Shown piece by piece: positions 1 through 9,500 of a stretch of 64,000 nucleotides of DNA. The notes beneath the pieces were generated by a model that saw only the letters and a list, made by a program, of their open reading frames with translations, searched no databases and had not been told where the DNA came from. The stretch's first letter is position 1, and each line of letters begins with the position of its first letter. The translations under genes were made by a program, and so were the position numbers. Source of the stretch: Bdellovibrionales bacterium (GTDB lineage: Bacteria > Myxococcota > XYA12-FULL-58-9 > SYDY01); the NCBI GenBank assembly GCA_005801425.1, contig SYDY01000026.1, positions 28,102 to 92,101 on the forward strand, in the 5' to 3' direction.

Positions 1-1026
1 CGACAATTCAGGCCACATGCTTTCGGGAATATAAGCACGGGATGCGGCGGAGCACTTTTGGCCCTGATATTCAAAAGCGCCGCGAATCAATCCTACCGCA
101 AGCGCTTGAATATCGGCAGAAGGGTGCGCAACAATGAAATCCTTGCCACCTGTTTCACCTACCAACCGCGGGTAGCTTTTGTACGTATTGATGTTCTGCC
201 CCACCATGCTCCACAACGATTTAAACACCTGTGTGGAACCTGTAAAATGAACACCCGCAAGATCCGGGTGCATCATGGCTACGTTGCTTATTTCGGGGCC
301 TGTGCCGTGCACAAGATTGATTACCCCGTTGGGCAATCCGGCTTCGCGTAAAACATCCATGATGACTTGATTGGAAAGTGCTGCGCTCGATGCGGGTTTC
401 CATACCACGGTGTTCCCAAGCAGCGCGGGCGCGGTGGGTAAATTGCCTGCAATGGCGGTGAAATTAAAAGGTGTGATTGCAAGCACAAAACCGTCAAGAG
501 GCCGATGTTCCACTTGATTCCATATCTCATGGGTGGAGATGGGCTGATCGAATTGAAGCTTGCGTGCGTAATGAACATTAAAACGCAGAAAATCGATCAA
601 TTCACAGGCACTGTCTATTTCTGCTTGGTGCGCTGTTTTTCCCTGCCCTAGCATGGTGGTTGCATTGATGCGTGCCCGGTAAGGGCCTGCAAACAATTCG
701 GCTGCGCGTAAAAAAACGGCCGCGCGTTGTTCAAAGGGCAAGGCAGCCCAATCATGGCGCGCACGCATGGCAGCCACAATAGCAAGCGATGTTCCTGACT
801 CGCCGGCCTGATGGGTTCGTGCAATGATCCTGTGATGATCATGAGGTGACCGTACATCAATCACAGGGCCAGTAATTTCTTGTCCATCGATGATGGAAGG
901 GAGATCCCGTGTTTCTTCGCGCATGGCGGCGAGTGTGGCTTGGAGTGTATGCCTGGTTGCTGTCCCTGGTGCGTAGTCGAAAGCAGGTTCGTTGACAGGA
1001 TTTGGGGTTTGAATGATACCGTCCAT
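1..1026 (-). CDS. pruA: 1-pyrroline-5-carboxylate dehydrogenase, ALDH4 type (3' end outside window)
   Basis: Partial gene: the first 342 codons are present and the C-terminal part lies beyond position 1. The enzyme oxidises glutamate-5-semialdehyde/P5C to glutamate with NAD+, the second step of proline breakdown. Visible motifs are ITPFNFTAIAGN and GNTVVWKP (nucleotide binding), VHFTGSTQVFK, the catalytic-Glu motif VGETGGKDF, and the catalytic-Cys motif YQGQKCSAASRAY close to the window edge. These resemble the stand-alone ALDH4A1/TIGR01236 type more than the PutA fusion. The start ATG (1024-1026) is preceded on its strand by a purine-rich CCTCCCC complement. It is divergent from the phosphatase gene, only about 40 bp away, so the two share one short promoter region. 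No proline dehydrogenase is seen nearby. Confidence 0.93.
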   Translation of the reverse strand, partial: MDGIIQTPNPVNEPAFDYAPGTATRHTLQATLAAMREETRDLPSIIDGQEITGPVIDVRSPHDHHRIIARTHQAGESGTSLAIVAAMRARHDWAALPFEQRAAVFLRAAELFAGPYRARINATTMLGQGKTAHQAEIDSACELIDFLRFNVHYARKLQFDQPISTHEIWNQVEHRPLDGFVLAITPFNFTAIAGNLPTAPALLGNTVVWKPASSAALSNQVIMDVLREAGLPNGVINLVHGTGPEISNVAMMHPDLAGVHFTGSTQVFKSLWSMVGQNINTYKSYPRLVGETGGKDFIVAHPSADIQALAVGLIRGAFEYQGQKCSAASRAYIPESMWPELS

Positions 1027-1074
1027 GGTTAAGCCTCCAAGGGGAGGTATACGCGAAATGGGGAGATGGATGCC

Positions 1075-1557
1075 ATGGCCGAAAAAAAGTCGAAGCCGTC
1101 TGTATGTTTTGTGTGTTTGGGAAATATCTGTCGATCGCCTACGGCAGAAGCGATTTTTCGGGCTTTGGCTGAAGAACAAGGGATCGCACATCAGATCTTT
1201 ATCGACTCGGCGGGTACGGCAAGGGAACATGCAGGTGAAGCGCCTGATCCACGTTCTGCCGCTGCTGCTCTCAAGCGCGGCGTAACTCTGGCAGGGTATT
1301 CACGGCAATTTAACGGGGATGATTTTGCACGCTTTTCATGGATCGTCGCCATGGATGCGAAAAATCTTCGGGATATCAAAAAAGTAACCGGGGCTGAAAA
1401 TTACAAAGGCCGTTTGTGTTTGCTGCGTGATTTTGATCCCAAAAGACCAGGGGATGTCCCTGATCCTTATATTGCAGGATCCGAAAGTTTTGATGCTGTC
1501 TTTGATGTTTGCGACCGCAGTTGCAGGGAATTGCTAAAGGCGGTGATGGGCGGGTGA
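1075..1557 (+). CDS. Low-molecular-weight protein-tyrosine phosphatase
   Basis: About 160 residues, the normal family length. The N-terminal P-loop CLGNICRS fits C-x5-R-S and holds the nucleophilic cysteine and the phosphate-binding arginine. The C-terminal DPY motif (VPDPYIAG) supplies the general acid Asp. The family dephosphorylates tyrosines, in bacteria often on regulators of polysaccharide export; no tyrosine kinase is visible here. An upstream ATG at 1066 is in frame, but GGGGAG sits directly against it. The ATG at 1075 has that Shine-Dalgarno at a proper distance and is preferred. The stop codon abuts the convergent argG stop with no gap. Confidence 0.93.
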   Translation: MAEKKSKPSVCFVCLGNICRSPTAEAIFRALAEEQGIAHQIFIDSAGTAREHAGEAPDPRSAAAALKRGVTLAGYSRQFNGDDFARFSWIVAMDAKNLRDIKKVTGAENYKGRLCLLRDFDPKRPGDVPDPYIAGSESFDAVFDVCDRSCRELLKAVMGG

Positions 1558-2802
1558 CTATCGCTCGCCACGACCGCGCACGATGACACCGTGTGCTTTC
1601 AGACGCAATGATTGGATGCGAATGAAACCGGCGGAATCGGCTTGGCTGAAGCCACCCTCAATGTCCATGCTTGAAAGATCGCGGTTGTACAACGAACTTG
1701 GTGATGTACGTCCCACGGGGATCGCATTGCCTTTGTACAATGCGAGAACCACGGTGCCGTCAATAAGCTCTTGGCTCTTCTTCACAGCGGCAGTGAGGAA
1801 TTCCATTTCAGGACTGAACCAAAAGCCGTTGTAAATGATCTGCGCAAGCTTGGGCGCAAGGGTGTCGCGCAAACGTTGCACTTCAACGTCCATGGCCACA
1901 CCTTCAATATCGCGATGGGCAATGTGCAACAAAGTACCGCCTGGGGTTTCGTAGACACCGCGGCTCTTGATGCCGATGTATCTGTTTTCGACGATATCGA
2001 TGCGGCCAACGCCGTTTTTGCGCGCCACTTCGTTGAGCAAATTAAAAAGTGGCAGAGGTGATCGTTCTTCTTCACCCGTGCGGCAATTTTTGGCACGTAT
2101 GGGCATGCCGTCTTTGAATTCGATTTCTACCAATGTTTCTTCATCGGGTGCATCTCTTGGGTCGACGCATACGGTGAACATCTCTTTGGCAGGACGCTGC
2201 ATCGGGTTTTCGAGCACACCCGATTCGTAACTTTTGTGCATTAAGTTTTCATCGGTGCTGTATGGTTTTTCAAGGGTGACAGGGATGTCGATGTTTTGTT
2301 CTTTTGCGTAAGCGATCAGATCGGATCGGCCTTTGAACTTTTCAAGAAATTCAGGATCTTTCCATGGGGCAATGATGCCAAGCTCAGGGGCCAAGGCGGC
2401 ATAAGCAAATTCAAATCGGAGTTGGTCGTTGCCTTTGCCTGTTGCACCATGGGCCACGTGGGTCGCCTTGCATGCGCGCGCCACTTCAATGTGCGCTTTC
2501 GCGATCACAGGGCGGGCCAGTGATGTGCCAAGCAAATAACGGCCTTCATAGATGGCATTGCCCGCAACCGCGGGAAAAATATACTGGGTGACAAAATCTT
2601 CTTTAAGATCGCAGATCACAACCTCATCGGCCCCGATCATGATCGCATTGCGTTTGACTTGTTCGAAATCTTCGCGTTGACCCACGTCGGCGATGAACGC
2701 GACAACCGTGAAGCCCTTCAGCTTTAACCAACGTAAAATACAACTGGTATCGAGTCCACCGGAATAGGCCAAAACTACTTTTTTGGAATTGCTCTGGGGC
2801 AT
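1558..2802 (-). CDS. argG: Argininosuccinate synthase
   Basis: 414 residues, full length. It condenses citrulline and aspartate with ATP to argininosuccinate, the penultimate step of arginine synthesis. The N-terminal PP-loop [11 protein letters not shown] binds ATP. Also visible are [12 protein letters not shown], the [10 protein letters not shown] segment, and [13 protein letters not shown] in the synthetase domain. It stands alone, with no argH or argF beside it in the window. It is convergent with the phosphatase gene, with zero bases between the stops. The region upstream to about 3052 holds no recognisable gene. Confidence 0.97.
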   Translation of the reverse strand: MPQSNSKKVVLAYSGGLDTSCILRWLKLKGFTVVAFIADVGQREDFEQVKRNAIMIGADEVVICDLKEDFVTQYIFPAVAGNAIYEGRYLLGTSLARPVIAKAHIEVARACKATHVAHGATGKGNDQLRFEFAYAALAPELGIIAPWKDPEFLEKFKGRSDLIAYAKEQNIDIPVTLEKPYSTDENLMHKSYESGVLENPMQRPAKEMFTVCVDPRDAPDEETLVEIEFKDGMPIRAKNCRTGEEERSPLPLFNLLNEVARKNGVGRIDIVENRYIGIKSRGVYETPGGTLLHIAHRDIEGVAMDVEVQRLRDTLAPKLAQIIYNGFWFSPEMEFLTAAVKKSQELIDGTVVLALYKGNAIPVGRTSPSSLYNRDLSSMDIEGGFSQADSAGFIRIQSLRLKAHGVIVRGRGER

Positions 2803-3052
2803 GGGGGTCTCCTGTTCATCATTAATGACGCGGAGCAGCCTTTAGCACAGGTCATGCAAGGCGGGTAGATGGTCGTGCATATTTGGATCATTCCCTATTC
2901 TCGACTTTCGTAGGCCATGGTATGCGACATCATTATCCGCCGTCGTACAGTGGCGATTTTGACAGAATGCACAATAGGTGCCTTACTGGTGATGGACTGG
3001 ATGAATTGGATTAATGGTAGTGGCAGTTTAATTGCGGTGCAGGGAGAGGTGT

Positions 3053-4957
3053 ATGATTTGTTGGGTGACTCGTTTTCATGCCCTCGTGCTAGGTCTTTTT
3101 GTGATGTGCGGTGCCTGCCAGACACATCCTCTCAACGAAGATAGCAAAGTCCCTCAAACGGTGTTGTGCGACTCTGATTCAGAGTGCAATGGGCTCAAGG
3201 GTGAGTTTTGCGCATTCGGTGAATGTATTACCGCGCGGTGCCTGGGCGGCAATGTCCCTTTGGCAGAAGTCAAACCTACGCGTTTGGACTTTGGCCGTGT
3301 GAATTTAAATTCAGGCATCGGCAAAGTGGTCAATCTTAAAAACGTGGGCTCATGTGAGTTGACGATTTACGGTGCGAGCATGTCACAGCTGTCGGATCGT
3401 GCTTTTAATTGCGATCCATGCGATGTGGCGTCCTATCCCCGCCGTGTAGCACCCGGTGCGTCCTTGCAAATTGTGGTGGGTTACGACCCTGTGAGCGTGG
3501 GCGAAGTGCGTGGAACACTGCAGGTGAGTACCGACGATGAAAGCGTGGGCCAAAGCGGCTTGGTCGAAATACCTGTGGTTGGTACCCATGAAGGTGTTGC
3601 GGTGCTCACGACTGATCCCCGTGAACTCAACTTTGGCTATGTGGCCTACGAAGGCAATTTCACCACGCCATCCAGAAAAACGATCCGTGTGTTTAACGCG
3701 GGGGTAGGTACGGCCGCATTGACCGTGAGCAATCTCACCGTGAATGGCGGCCCTTTTGAAGTGTTGCGTACGACGGGACTTCCAACACCCACCGCACCGC
3801 GTATTTTGCCTGTGTACAAGCGCGATGATCCAAGCACCTATGTGGATGTTGTGGTGGAGTATGCACCTCTTGGATTTCAAACGAGTGAACGCATGCTTAC
3901 CGTGGTGGGAGAAGTGGATGGTGTCACTCAAACACTTGATGTCAAACTTACAGGATCGTCCGTAGGACCACCCAAAATAGCGATTACACCCAGCAGCATT
4001 CAATTTCGCAATGTAAGAGGCGGAGCCCTTGAAGTCACCGATGTGGTGTGTCGCACGGTCACGATTGCTAACACGGGTTCGTCGGATCTCCTTCTTTCTG
4101 ATATCAAAGTGCTTGGTGATGTCAGTCAGTTTATGCTGCGTCCGTTTGATCTGTTGCCGATTCATATCGGTGAACGATCCCGTGTGGATGTATGTTTTCA
4201 GCCGGTCGCGGGAACTGATCCCTCGAACTTGGAAAATCCAACCCGCACCTTAACGGCCTTGCTTGCGGTGAGCAGCAATGATCCTGAAGCGCGCATTGCA
4301 ACCGTGGGGCTCGATGGGCTTGCACGACAAAATCGTTCCGACGATTATCTCAGGCTTGATCTCTCGTTTAGCAACAGCGACAGCAGTTGGGCGGCGGGTG
4401 ATTTTCGCGATGTCGATCTCGAAGTGGTGGGCCCCGTGACGACGTGCGGTAAACCACAAGCCCATTACCAGCCAAGCCCAGGCGGAAATTTTAGCCTTGT
4501 GGGGATCAATGACTCATGTGCCGATTGGTCGACAACGCCAGGATTTGGACGTGCCAAATGGTCCTCGGTGGGCGCCTATGAAGAACCTGAACGTATTATG
4601 ATCTACGGTATGGGGCCTGAAAGTGGTCAAGGCCTTTACGAAGTTTATGCGCATTACGTGGATGATTGTTCCCAGGTGGCGACAGGCATGCTTGCGAGTG
4701 TGGTGGGACTTGGCATTGATGTTCTCTTGGGCGCCGTCGCTGCAGGGACAGGCGTGATCGTCCCCTTGGACACCAAAGGTGTGCGCGATCTTATCCAAGG
4801 CAATTGTTGGGATCATTCAAGTGTGACCGCCAATGTTTCGGTTCGTATCAACGGTATCGAGGTCGCGAGCCCGAGCGTGTCATTGGGATCGACAGGTGAT
4901 TCACGACGCGTGGTGAAACTGCGCCGATCCAACGGTCAATTTACCATCGAACCTTAA
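3053..4957 (+). CDS. ASH/Hydin-like repeat lipoprotein
   Basis: About 634 residues. The ATG at 3053 is chosen because GGGAGAGG lies just upstream; an in-frame ATG at 3032 lacks this. The N-terminus is a lipoprotein-type signal (FHALVLGLFVMCGAC) followed by a Cys-rich stretch (DSDSECNGLKGEFC). At least three Ig-like ASH (ASPM-SPD2-Hydin / choice-of-anchor D) modules follow, each opening with a pattern like PTRLDFGRV, PRELNFGYV or PSSIQFRNV and containing an N-x-G turn. The C-terminal 200 residues form a separate domain I do not recognise. It is first in a run of three related lipoproteins. A role in cell-surface architecture is inferred; no catalytic residues are seen. Confidence 0.8.
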   Translation: MICWVTRFHALVLGLFVMCGACQTHPLNEDSKVPQTVLCDSDSECNGLKGEFCAFGECITARCLGGNVPLAEVKPTRLDFGRVNLNSGIGKVVNLKNVGSCELTIYGASMSQLSDRAFNCDPCDVASYPRRVAPGASLQIVVGYDPVSVGEVRGTLQVSTDDESVGQSGLVEIPVVGTHEGVAVLTTDPRELNFGYVAYEGNFTTPSRKTIRVFNAGVGTAALTVSNLTVNGGPFEVLRTTGLPTPTAPRILPVYKRDDPSTYVDVVVEYAPLGFQTSERMLTVVGEVDGVTQTLDVKLTGSSVGPPKIAITPSSIQFRNVRGGALEVTDVVCRTVTIANTGSSDLLLSDIKVLGDVSQFMLRPFDLLPIHIGERSRVDVCFQPVAGTDPSNLENPTRTLTALLAVSSNDPEARIATVGLDGLARQNRSDDYLRLDLSFSNSDSSWAAGDFRDVDLEVVGPVTTCGKPQAHYQPSPGGNFSLVGINDSCADWSTTPGFGRAKWSSVGAYEEPERIMIYGMGPESGQGLYEVYAHYVDDCSQVATGMLASVVGLGIDVLLGAVAAGTGVIVPLDTKGVRDLIQGNCWDHSSVTANVSVRINGIEVASPSVSLGSTGDSRRVVKLRRSNGQFTIEP

Positions 4958-4969
4958 AGGACGCATGCT

Positions 4970-6157
4970 ATGAATACGTATCACCGCGTTTTTTGTATCC
5001 TGACCACGGCATTATCTGTCACAAACTTTTTGGCATGCAATTATGCAAATCGTGGTGCGAATTGTGACAATCCACAAGCCGAATGTTCCTCAGACAAATA
5101 TCCCGAAGGAACATCACGCTTGGTCGTGGATCCTCCACTGGGCTTAGGCTTTGCATGCGTGAGTCTCGGATGTGACGAAACACAGTCCATGATGTTGTCC
5201 AACGCAGGTGATAGCGTTGTGCATGTGACCGATCTGCGTATCGTTTCGGAAACATCCGATGATTTTATAGTCTCACTGTGGCGTGTGCACGAGGATGGTT
5301 ACCGTATTGCTGATTATTGGCCCACGCAAGCGCATCCACTTGCCATTCCGGCCCATGAGCGTGTCGAAATGCGTGTACGTTACAAGCCAACGGATATCCA
5401 CAGCGATGCGGGGATTGTTCGTTTGGCATGGTTTGATGGGCTTAATGCAGGGCCGTTAGGAGAACCTTCGCGTATTACACTTCCACTTCGCGCACGTACC
5501 TTGCAAGCTGCATCTGCCCACATCGAGTCGCCTGAATTGCGTTTTGGTTACGTAGAACTTGGCGAATTGTCACAGATGCCTGTGCGCATTAAGAATATCA
5601 GTCAGCGTGATTCTATTTTAGAAATAACACGCATGGATACTTCTGCGCTTCCGCAGGGTGTGTGGATCTTGCCAGGCTATTCGCCTACGGCCAACGCAGG
5701 AGAAACGTTGAGTATTCCTCTCGTGTATCGACCCAGTACGCTTGCGCCATCCATCGGGCATTTAACGGTATTTACCAACGACCCCAGTCAACCCTCGCTC
5801 CGTATCGATGTGCAGGGGACTTCGCTTGCCGATGGACAATTTGTATTAAGTGCGGCCACCCTGCCTGTGCTTGATATTGTGCTTGATGATCCAACCGAGC
5901 CCTTTAAAGTAACGGTCGTTGTGCAAAATGTGGGCGGTATGTCTGCCATTGCGCGCCCAGAGGTGGTGGCCTCCCATATTTTTGGTTACGATGTGTTGTT
6001 CCCGAATGGTGGTGTGCAAACCATGGTTGAACCTTTTGGATTTGCTGCATTTGAAGTCAATTTTGTACCGCAATCGCTCGATGATTCAGAACCGCGTATT
6101 GTCGTTGGGGATGGGGCCGTGGTTCGACTGCGGCCTCGCATTCGTGTTGTACCGTAG
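4970..6157 (+). CDS. ASH-domain lipoprotein, paralogue 1
   Basis: 395 residues. The signal peptide ends in a lipobox (SVTNFLAC). A conserved block DPPLGLGFACVSLGCDE recurs almost unchanged in the next gene (DPPYGLGFACVEIGCDE), so the two are tandem paralogues. ASH-like modules follow (PELRFGYVELGEL, and a segment with FTNDPSQPSLRIDVQGTS). It begins 12 bp after the preceding gene, probably in the same operon. The TAG stop (6155-6157) lies inside a degenerate copy of the dispersed palindrome described at 6154-6181. The paralogue is about 300 residues longer; this protein lacks the C-terminal Cys-rich and PPC-like parts. Confidence 0.8.
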   Translation: MNTYHRVFCILTTALSVTNFLACNYANRGANCDNPQAECSSDKYPEGTSRLVVDPPLGLGFACVSLGCDETQSMMLSNAGDSVVHVTDLRIVSETSDDFIVSLWRVHEDGYRIADYWPTQAHPLAIPAHERVEMRVRYKPTDIHSDAGIVRLAWFDGLNAGPLGEPSRITLPLRARTLQAASAHIESPELRFGYVELGELSQMPVRIKNISQRDSILEITRMDTSALPQGVWILPGYSPTANAGETLSIPLVYRPSTLAPSIGHLTVFTNDPSQPSLRIDVQGTSLADGQFVLSAATLPVLDIVLDDPTEPFKVTVVVQNVGGMSAIARPEVVASHIFGYDVLFPNGGVQTMVEPFGFAAFEVNFVPQSLDDSEPRIVVGDGAVVRLRPRIRVVP

Positions 6158-6181
6158 TGGCGTAGCTTGCTGCGCCATGAC
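6154..6181. repeat. GTAGGGGC-type palindrome, degenerate single copy
   Basis: A 28-bp hairpin with the CAGCTTGCTG-type core (here TAGCTTGCTG). It matches the perfect copy at 53971-53998 in length and in most positions. Its first TAG is the stop codon of the ASH lipoprotein gene. It lies between two genes of the same operon. Confidence 0.6.
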
Positions 6182-6201
6182 AACGCTTCGGGGGAGGCGC
6201 T

Positions 6202-8283
6202 ATGGCGACAAAAATTGGGAGGCATGTGCTGTGGCTTGGGCTGTTGCTGGAGCTTGCAGCGTGTGAGCGCGGCGGTCGTGCGGTGGTATGCAACGAGGAT
6301 GGGGCGTCCTGTGTCTCCGGCTCGGTCGGTCTTGGTGATCCTCGGCTGTATGCGGATCCCCCTTATGGTTTGGGTTTTGCGTGTGTGGAGATCGGTTGTG
6401 ATGAAGAGCAGATCATCACATTAAGCAATCGTGGACGTCCTGATGTGATGATTACAAAGCTTCGTGTGCGCACGGAGACGTCTCCCGATATGCACGTGCG
6501 CCTTGTAAAAAATGCAGGAACATCCACCGAGCAAGAAATTCCATGGCCAACGACCGCAGCACCGTATCGTTTGCGCGATGACACCCTCGACCTTGCTGTG
6601 CGTTACACACCGAGAGATGCTATCAGCGACAGTGGTTTGATTGACGTGGAATGGTATGATGGCGAAGTAAAAGACGGAAGCGCCAAGATTATTCACGAAG
6701 AATTGCCGTTGCGCGCGCGTTCATTGGGGGATGCGACTGCATTGCTTGAACCTAGCACGGTGTCATTTGGCTATGTTGCGGTAGAGGCACACAGTGATGC
6801 GGTGATCCGCATTAAAAATATTTCCACCGAAAATTCGGTTCTTGTCATTCATAGTGTGGATATCTCACGTTTGCCTGTCTCCATGCATTTGGGTCTTGGT
6901 TGGAATAACATGGCCAATTCAGAACATGCGATTGAGATCCCGTTGTCGTTTTTGCCCACCGAATTGGGGGGATTTTTCGGCGATGTGGTCCTGCACACCA
7001 ATGATCCTCAAAATCCGGAATTGACAGTGAAGATACAAGGGACATCGCTTCCCATGGGGCAATTGGTACGCAGACAACCATTTTCAGGCATTGCGGATTT
7101 TAGAGAAAAGCGTGTTGATGAGCATGCCTCGGTGACCATGGTCGTGCAAAACATCGGTGGAACCTCCATGGATGTGCGACCGATCATTGAAGGGACAGGC
7201 AATCACGGTTTTTCTTTGCTGATGCCGGGGGATGTGCCGGAGGTCGCACTTGCACCTTTTGCCATGCTTTCGTTTCAGGTGGTGTTGCACGTTCTGGTTC
7301 CGGGTGATGCGACGGTGGATGTGATTGCCAGTGACACCGCCCGTTTGCGTGCTCATGTCACAGGGCTGGCACCGCATTTGACGGTGACGCCTGTTGCCAT
7401 GCGGTTTGCGCCGATTGCACAGGGCTGGCTTTCAGAACCCACGATGATGCAATTGAAAAACGATGGGTATGGTCCGCTCACCATTTGGGATATCGCATCG
7501 TGGGGCAATACCGAAGCCATTCGTGTCATGACAACACCTGATTTTCCATTGACACTGTGGCCTGGCGAACCTGCCATTGAGATCCCTGTGGTGATCCGTG
7601 GTTTGGATTTGGGGGCTGTGAATGGTGAAGTTCGGATCCGCAGCGATTCCATCGATACGTCGGTGTATCGCGTGTTGGTCTCAGGGCAGGTAAGTTCATG
7701 CAATGAGGTTTGTTTTACGCCCCATGCAACACCAAGTTGCATGTCCGGAACGTGCACCATCCAGCAGTGCGACGCGGGCTGGTACAATATGGATGAAGCA
7801 AACGTGAACAACTGGCGCAATGGATGTGAATGCCAAGCCGAACGTGATGGCCGAGATATCGCGGGCAATTGCGCCGATGGGTTTGATGGTGGCGATGTTG
7901 GGGACCGATGCTCATCGGCACCCGACAACAAAACTTTTAAAGGCGTTTTGCAAAGCGCGACGGATGTGGACGTGTATTACTTTCACAACCGCGATTCGGG
8001 TTGTATCGAGGATTTTTTTACGGGCGATTCCTCGGAAAGCCGCGTGACACTTCTCGATGGACCGCCCGGCCTCGCTTTGTGCGCACGTATCAGAAGCAAT
8101 GGCTCAGGTTGTGGCGATTACACCACCGTTTTTGACCCTTCGGTATGCGGACAAACGCAATACAGGAAGGGCAATACCTATGGGTCGGATGATTCCCGCG
8201 ATACGACCTTCTGGCTCTTGTGGCGTCCAGGGGCTGCGCCTGTGTGTCAGCCTTATGCGGTACAGATAAGTGGCCGGGATTAG
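6202..8283 (+). CDS. ASH-domain lipoprotein, paralogue 2 with Cys-rich C-terminal extension
   Basis: 693 residues. The ATG is preceded by GGGGGAGG. The signal peptide ends with lipobox LLELAAC. The N-terminal 390 residues align with the preceding gene: GLGFACVEIGCDE, PSTVSFGYVAVEAHS, HTNDPQNPELTVKIQGTS. Another ASH-like module follows (PVAMRFAPIAQGWLSEP). After it comes a Cys-rich linker (SCNEVCFTPHATPSCMSGTC) and a C-terminal domain containing ATDVDVYYFHNRDSG, which resembles a PPC-like beta module. Predicted to be anchored in the outer membrane; the ligand is unknown. Tandem duplication followed by gain of a C-terminal domain best explains the pair. Confidence 0.8.
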   Translation: MATKIGRHVLWLGLLLELAACERGGRAVVCNEDGASCVSGSVGLGDPRLYADPPYGLGFACVEIGCDEEQIITLSNRGRPDVMITKLRVRTETSPDMHVRLVKNAGTSTEQEIPWPTTAAPYRLRDDTLDLAVRYTPRDAISDSGLIDVEWYDGEVKDGSAKIIHEELPLRARSLGDATALLEPSTVSFGYVAVEAHSDAVIRIKNISTENSVLVIHSVDISRLPVSMHLGLGWNNMANSEHAIEIPLSFLPTELGGFFGDVVLHTNDPQNPELTVKIQGTSLPMGQLVRRQPFSGIADFREKRVDEHASVTMVVQNIGGTSMDVRPIIEGTGNHGFSLLMPGDVPEVALAPFAMLSFQVVLHVLVPGDATVDVIASDTARLRAHVTGLAPHLTVTPVAMRFAPIAQGWLSEPTMMQLKNDGYGPLTIWDIASWGNTEAIRVMTTPDFPLTLWPGEPAIEIPVVIRGLDLGAVNGEVRIRSDSIDTSVYRVLVSGQVSSCNEVCFTPHATPSCMSGTCTIQQCDAGWYNMDEANVNNWRNGCECQAERDGRDIAGNCADGFDGGDVGDRCSSAPDNKTFKGVLQSATDVDVYYFHNRDSGCIEDFFTGDSSESRVTLLDGPPGLALCARIRSNGSGCGDYTTVFDPSVCGQTQYRKGNTYGSDDSRDTTFWLLWRPGAAPVCQPYAVQISGRD

Positions 8284-8311
8284 AAACGCGTATTTTAAGA
8301 ATTGTTCTTTT

Positions 8312-8386
8312 GTAGGGGCGGTTCGTGAACCGCCCGATAAGAGTTTGAGCCAAAGGCCGCATGGGCGCTTCGCGAAGCGCCCCTAC
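8312..8386. repeat. GTAGGGGC palindrome, head-to-head pair
   Basis: Two hairpin arms face each other: GTAGGGGCGGTTCGTGAACC followed by GCCC, and GGGCGCTTCGCGAAGCGCCC followed by CTAC. About 27 bp (gataagagtttgagcc...) separate them. It sits between a lipoprotein gene and the BIG2 gene and may act as a terminator or mRNA-processing hairpin. Confidence 0.85.
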
Positions 8387-8425
8387 CCATGACAAGAATG
8401 CAATCAAATGCAATAGGAATATAGA

Positions 8426-9358
8426 ATGTTCTTTGTTCGCTTTTTTCTATATATTAGCGTGTTGTGTTCTGCGTGCGCCGGCGATGAATTGATCGACGCC
8501 CCCGTTGCGCCTTTTTCCAGCGACGATTGGCATATTTCGCCAGCCTCTGTGGGCGTGCTCGCAAATGGTGGTATGACCTATCTTACGCTCGAAGGAACCA
8601 CGATCGATGCATACCCAGTTCAATGGACAAGCGATGATCCAAGCATCGCAACGATCGAAAATGGCACAGTGCAAGGTGTGGGTGTTGGCCAAACGCGGGT
8701 GACTGCCACAGTGGAAGGTGTTGTGCTTGAAGCTTGGGTTGGGTCTGTCGCCACGCAAACAGAGGCCGCTTTTTCTGAAATGAAGGGGTTGCGTGTTGAG
8801 CTTGCGCGGGGTGCATCCATGGAACTCAACGTGGGTTTGTATGATGTGCGTGGTGGCGTTCTCCCCGTGACATCGACCACCTATCATGTGGAGCCCCCGT
8901 CGTTGCTTGCATTGCAAAATGGAAAAACAAACACGTTTGAGGGTATCGCTTCGGGCAAAGCACGTGTTTATGCGATCGTTGATGGGCTCCGAACCTCTTC
9001 GGGCATTGTGCATGTGGTGTCACCGGGCGATGGTCGGGTTGCGGTGCTCGCATACCCAGCACACGGACCGCGTGCGTTAGGTTCGGTGCATGTGCAAGTG
9101 CGTGCCGATGCGCGGGTATTGGTGACGATTGATCCTGATTTTCAATCTGACATTGTGCCGATGACTGAACTTGTTTTTTCGAAGTCGGGTGTTGTTGATC
9201 GCAATGTGTTGCGCGTGGGGTTGCTTGATAATCAAGGCGGTCAAGCGTTTGTTTTAGATCAAGGTGCGGGCCTTTATACGTTTGACTGGGTGCTTGTGTG
9301 GTCGGCTTCGGCCAACGTGGTGCTTGCCCGTGGGAGGCTCACCGATGTTGTGCCGTAA
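8426..9358 (+). CDS. BIG2-type Ig-like lipoprotein
   Basis: 310 residues. The signal peptide runs to SVLCSAC, a plausible lipobox. Residues from about 35 to 110 form a bacterial Ig-like group 2 module: QWTSDDPSIATIENGTVQGV, then GVGQTRVTATVEG. A second related module follows (PPSLLALQNGKTNTFEGIASGKARVYA). The C-terminal 110 residues are unassigned and beta-rich. BIG2 modules are common in surface-anchored adhesive proteins; no substrate can be assigned. It is separated from the upstream lipoprotein by a palindromic repeat and followed by a barrel gene. Confidence 0.78.
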   Translation: MFFVRFFLYISVLCSACAGDELIDAPVAPFSSDDWHISPASVGVLANGGMTYLTLEGTTIDAYPVQWTSDDPSIATIENGTVQGVGVGQTRVTATVEGVVLEAWVGSVATQTEAAFSEMKGLRVELARGASMELNVGLYDVRGGVLPVTSTTYHVEPPSLLALQNGKTNTFEGIASGKARVYAIVDGLRTSSGIVHVVSPGDGRVAVLAYPAHGPRALGSVHVQVRADARVLVTIDPDFQSDIVPMTELVFSKSGVVDRNVLRVGLLDNQGGQAFVLDQGAGLYTFDWVLVWSASANVVLARGRLTDVVP

Positions 9359-9425
9359 AGCAAAGTCGTTATCTCTCCTGGTTTGCTGCTTTCCTAAGAA
9401 ATTTAAATTTAGCAGTTGCTCTATT

Positions 9426-9500
9426 GTAGGGGCGGTTCGTGAACCGCCCGATAAAATGTTGATTCAAAGGCCGCAAGGGCGCTTCGCGAAGCGCCCCTAC
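9426..9500. repeat. GTAGGGGC palindrome, head-to-head pair overlapping a gene start
   Basis: Same two-arm structure as at 8312-8386 with a related 27-bp spacer (gataaaatgttgattcaaa). The ATG in the spacer (9456) is in frame with the barrel protein downstream. The only in-frame ATGs for that gene are this one and others further upstream. Confidence 0.85.

Noticed and set aside
3383-4165. Minus-strand ORF of 260 codons inside the first ASH lipoprotein gene
   Set aside because: Antisense shadow: His- and Arg-rich translation without domain, while the plus strand has signal peptide and modules.
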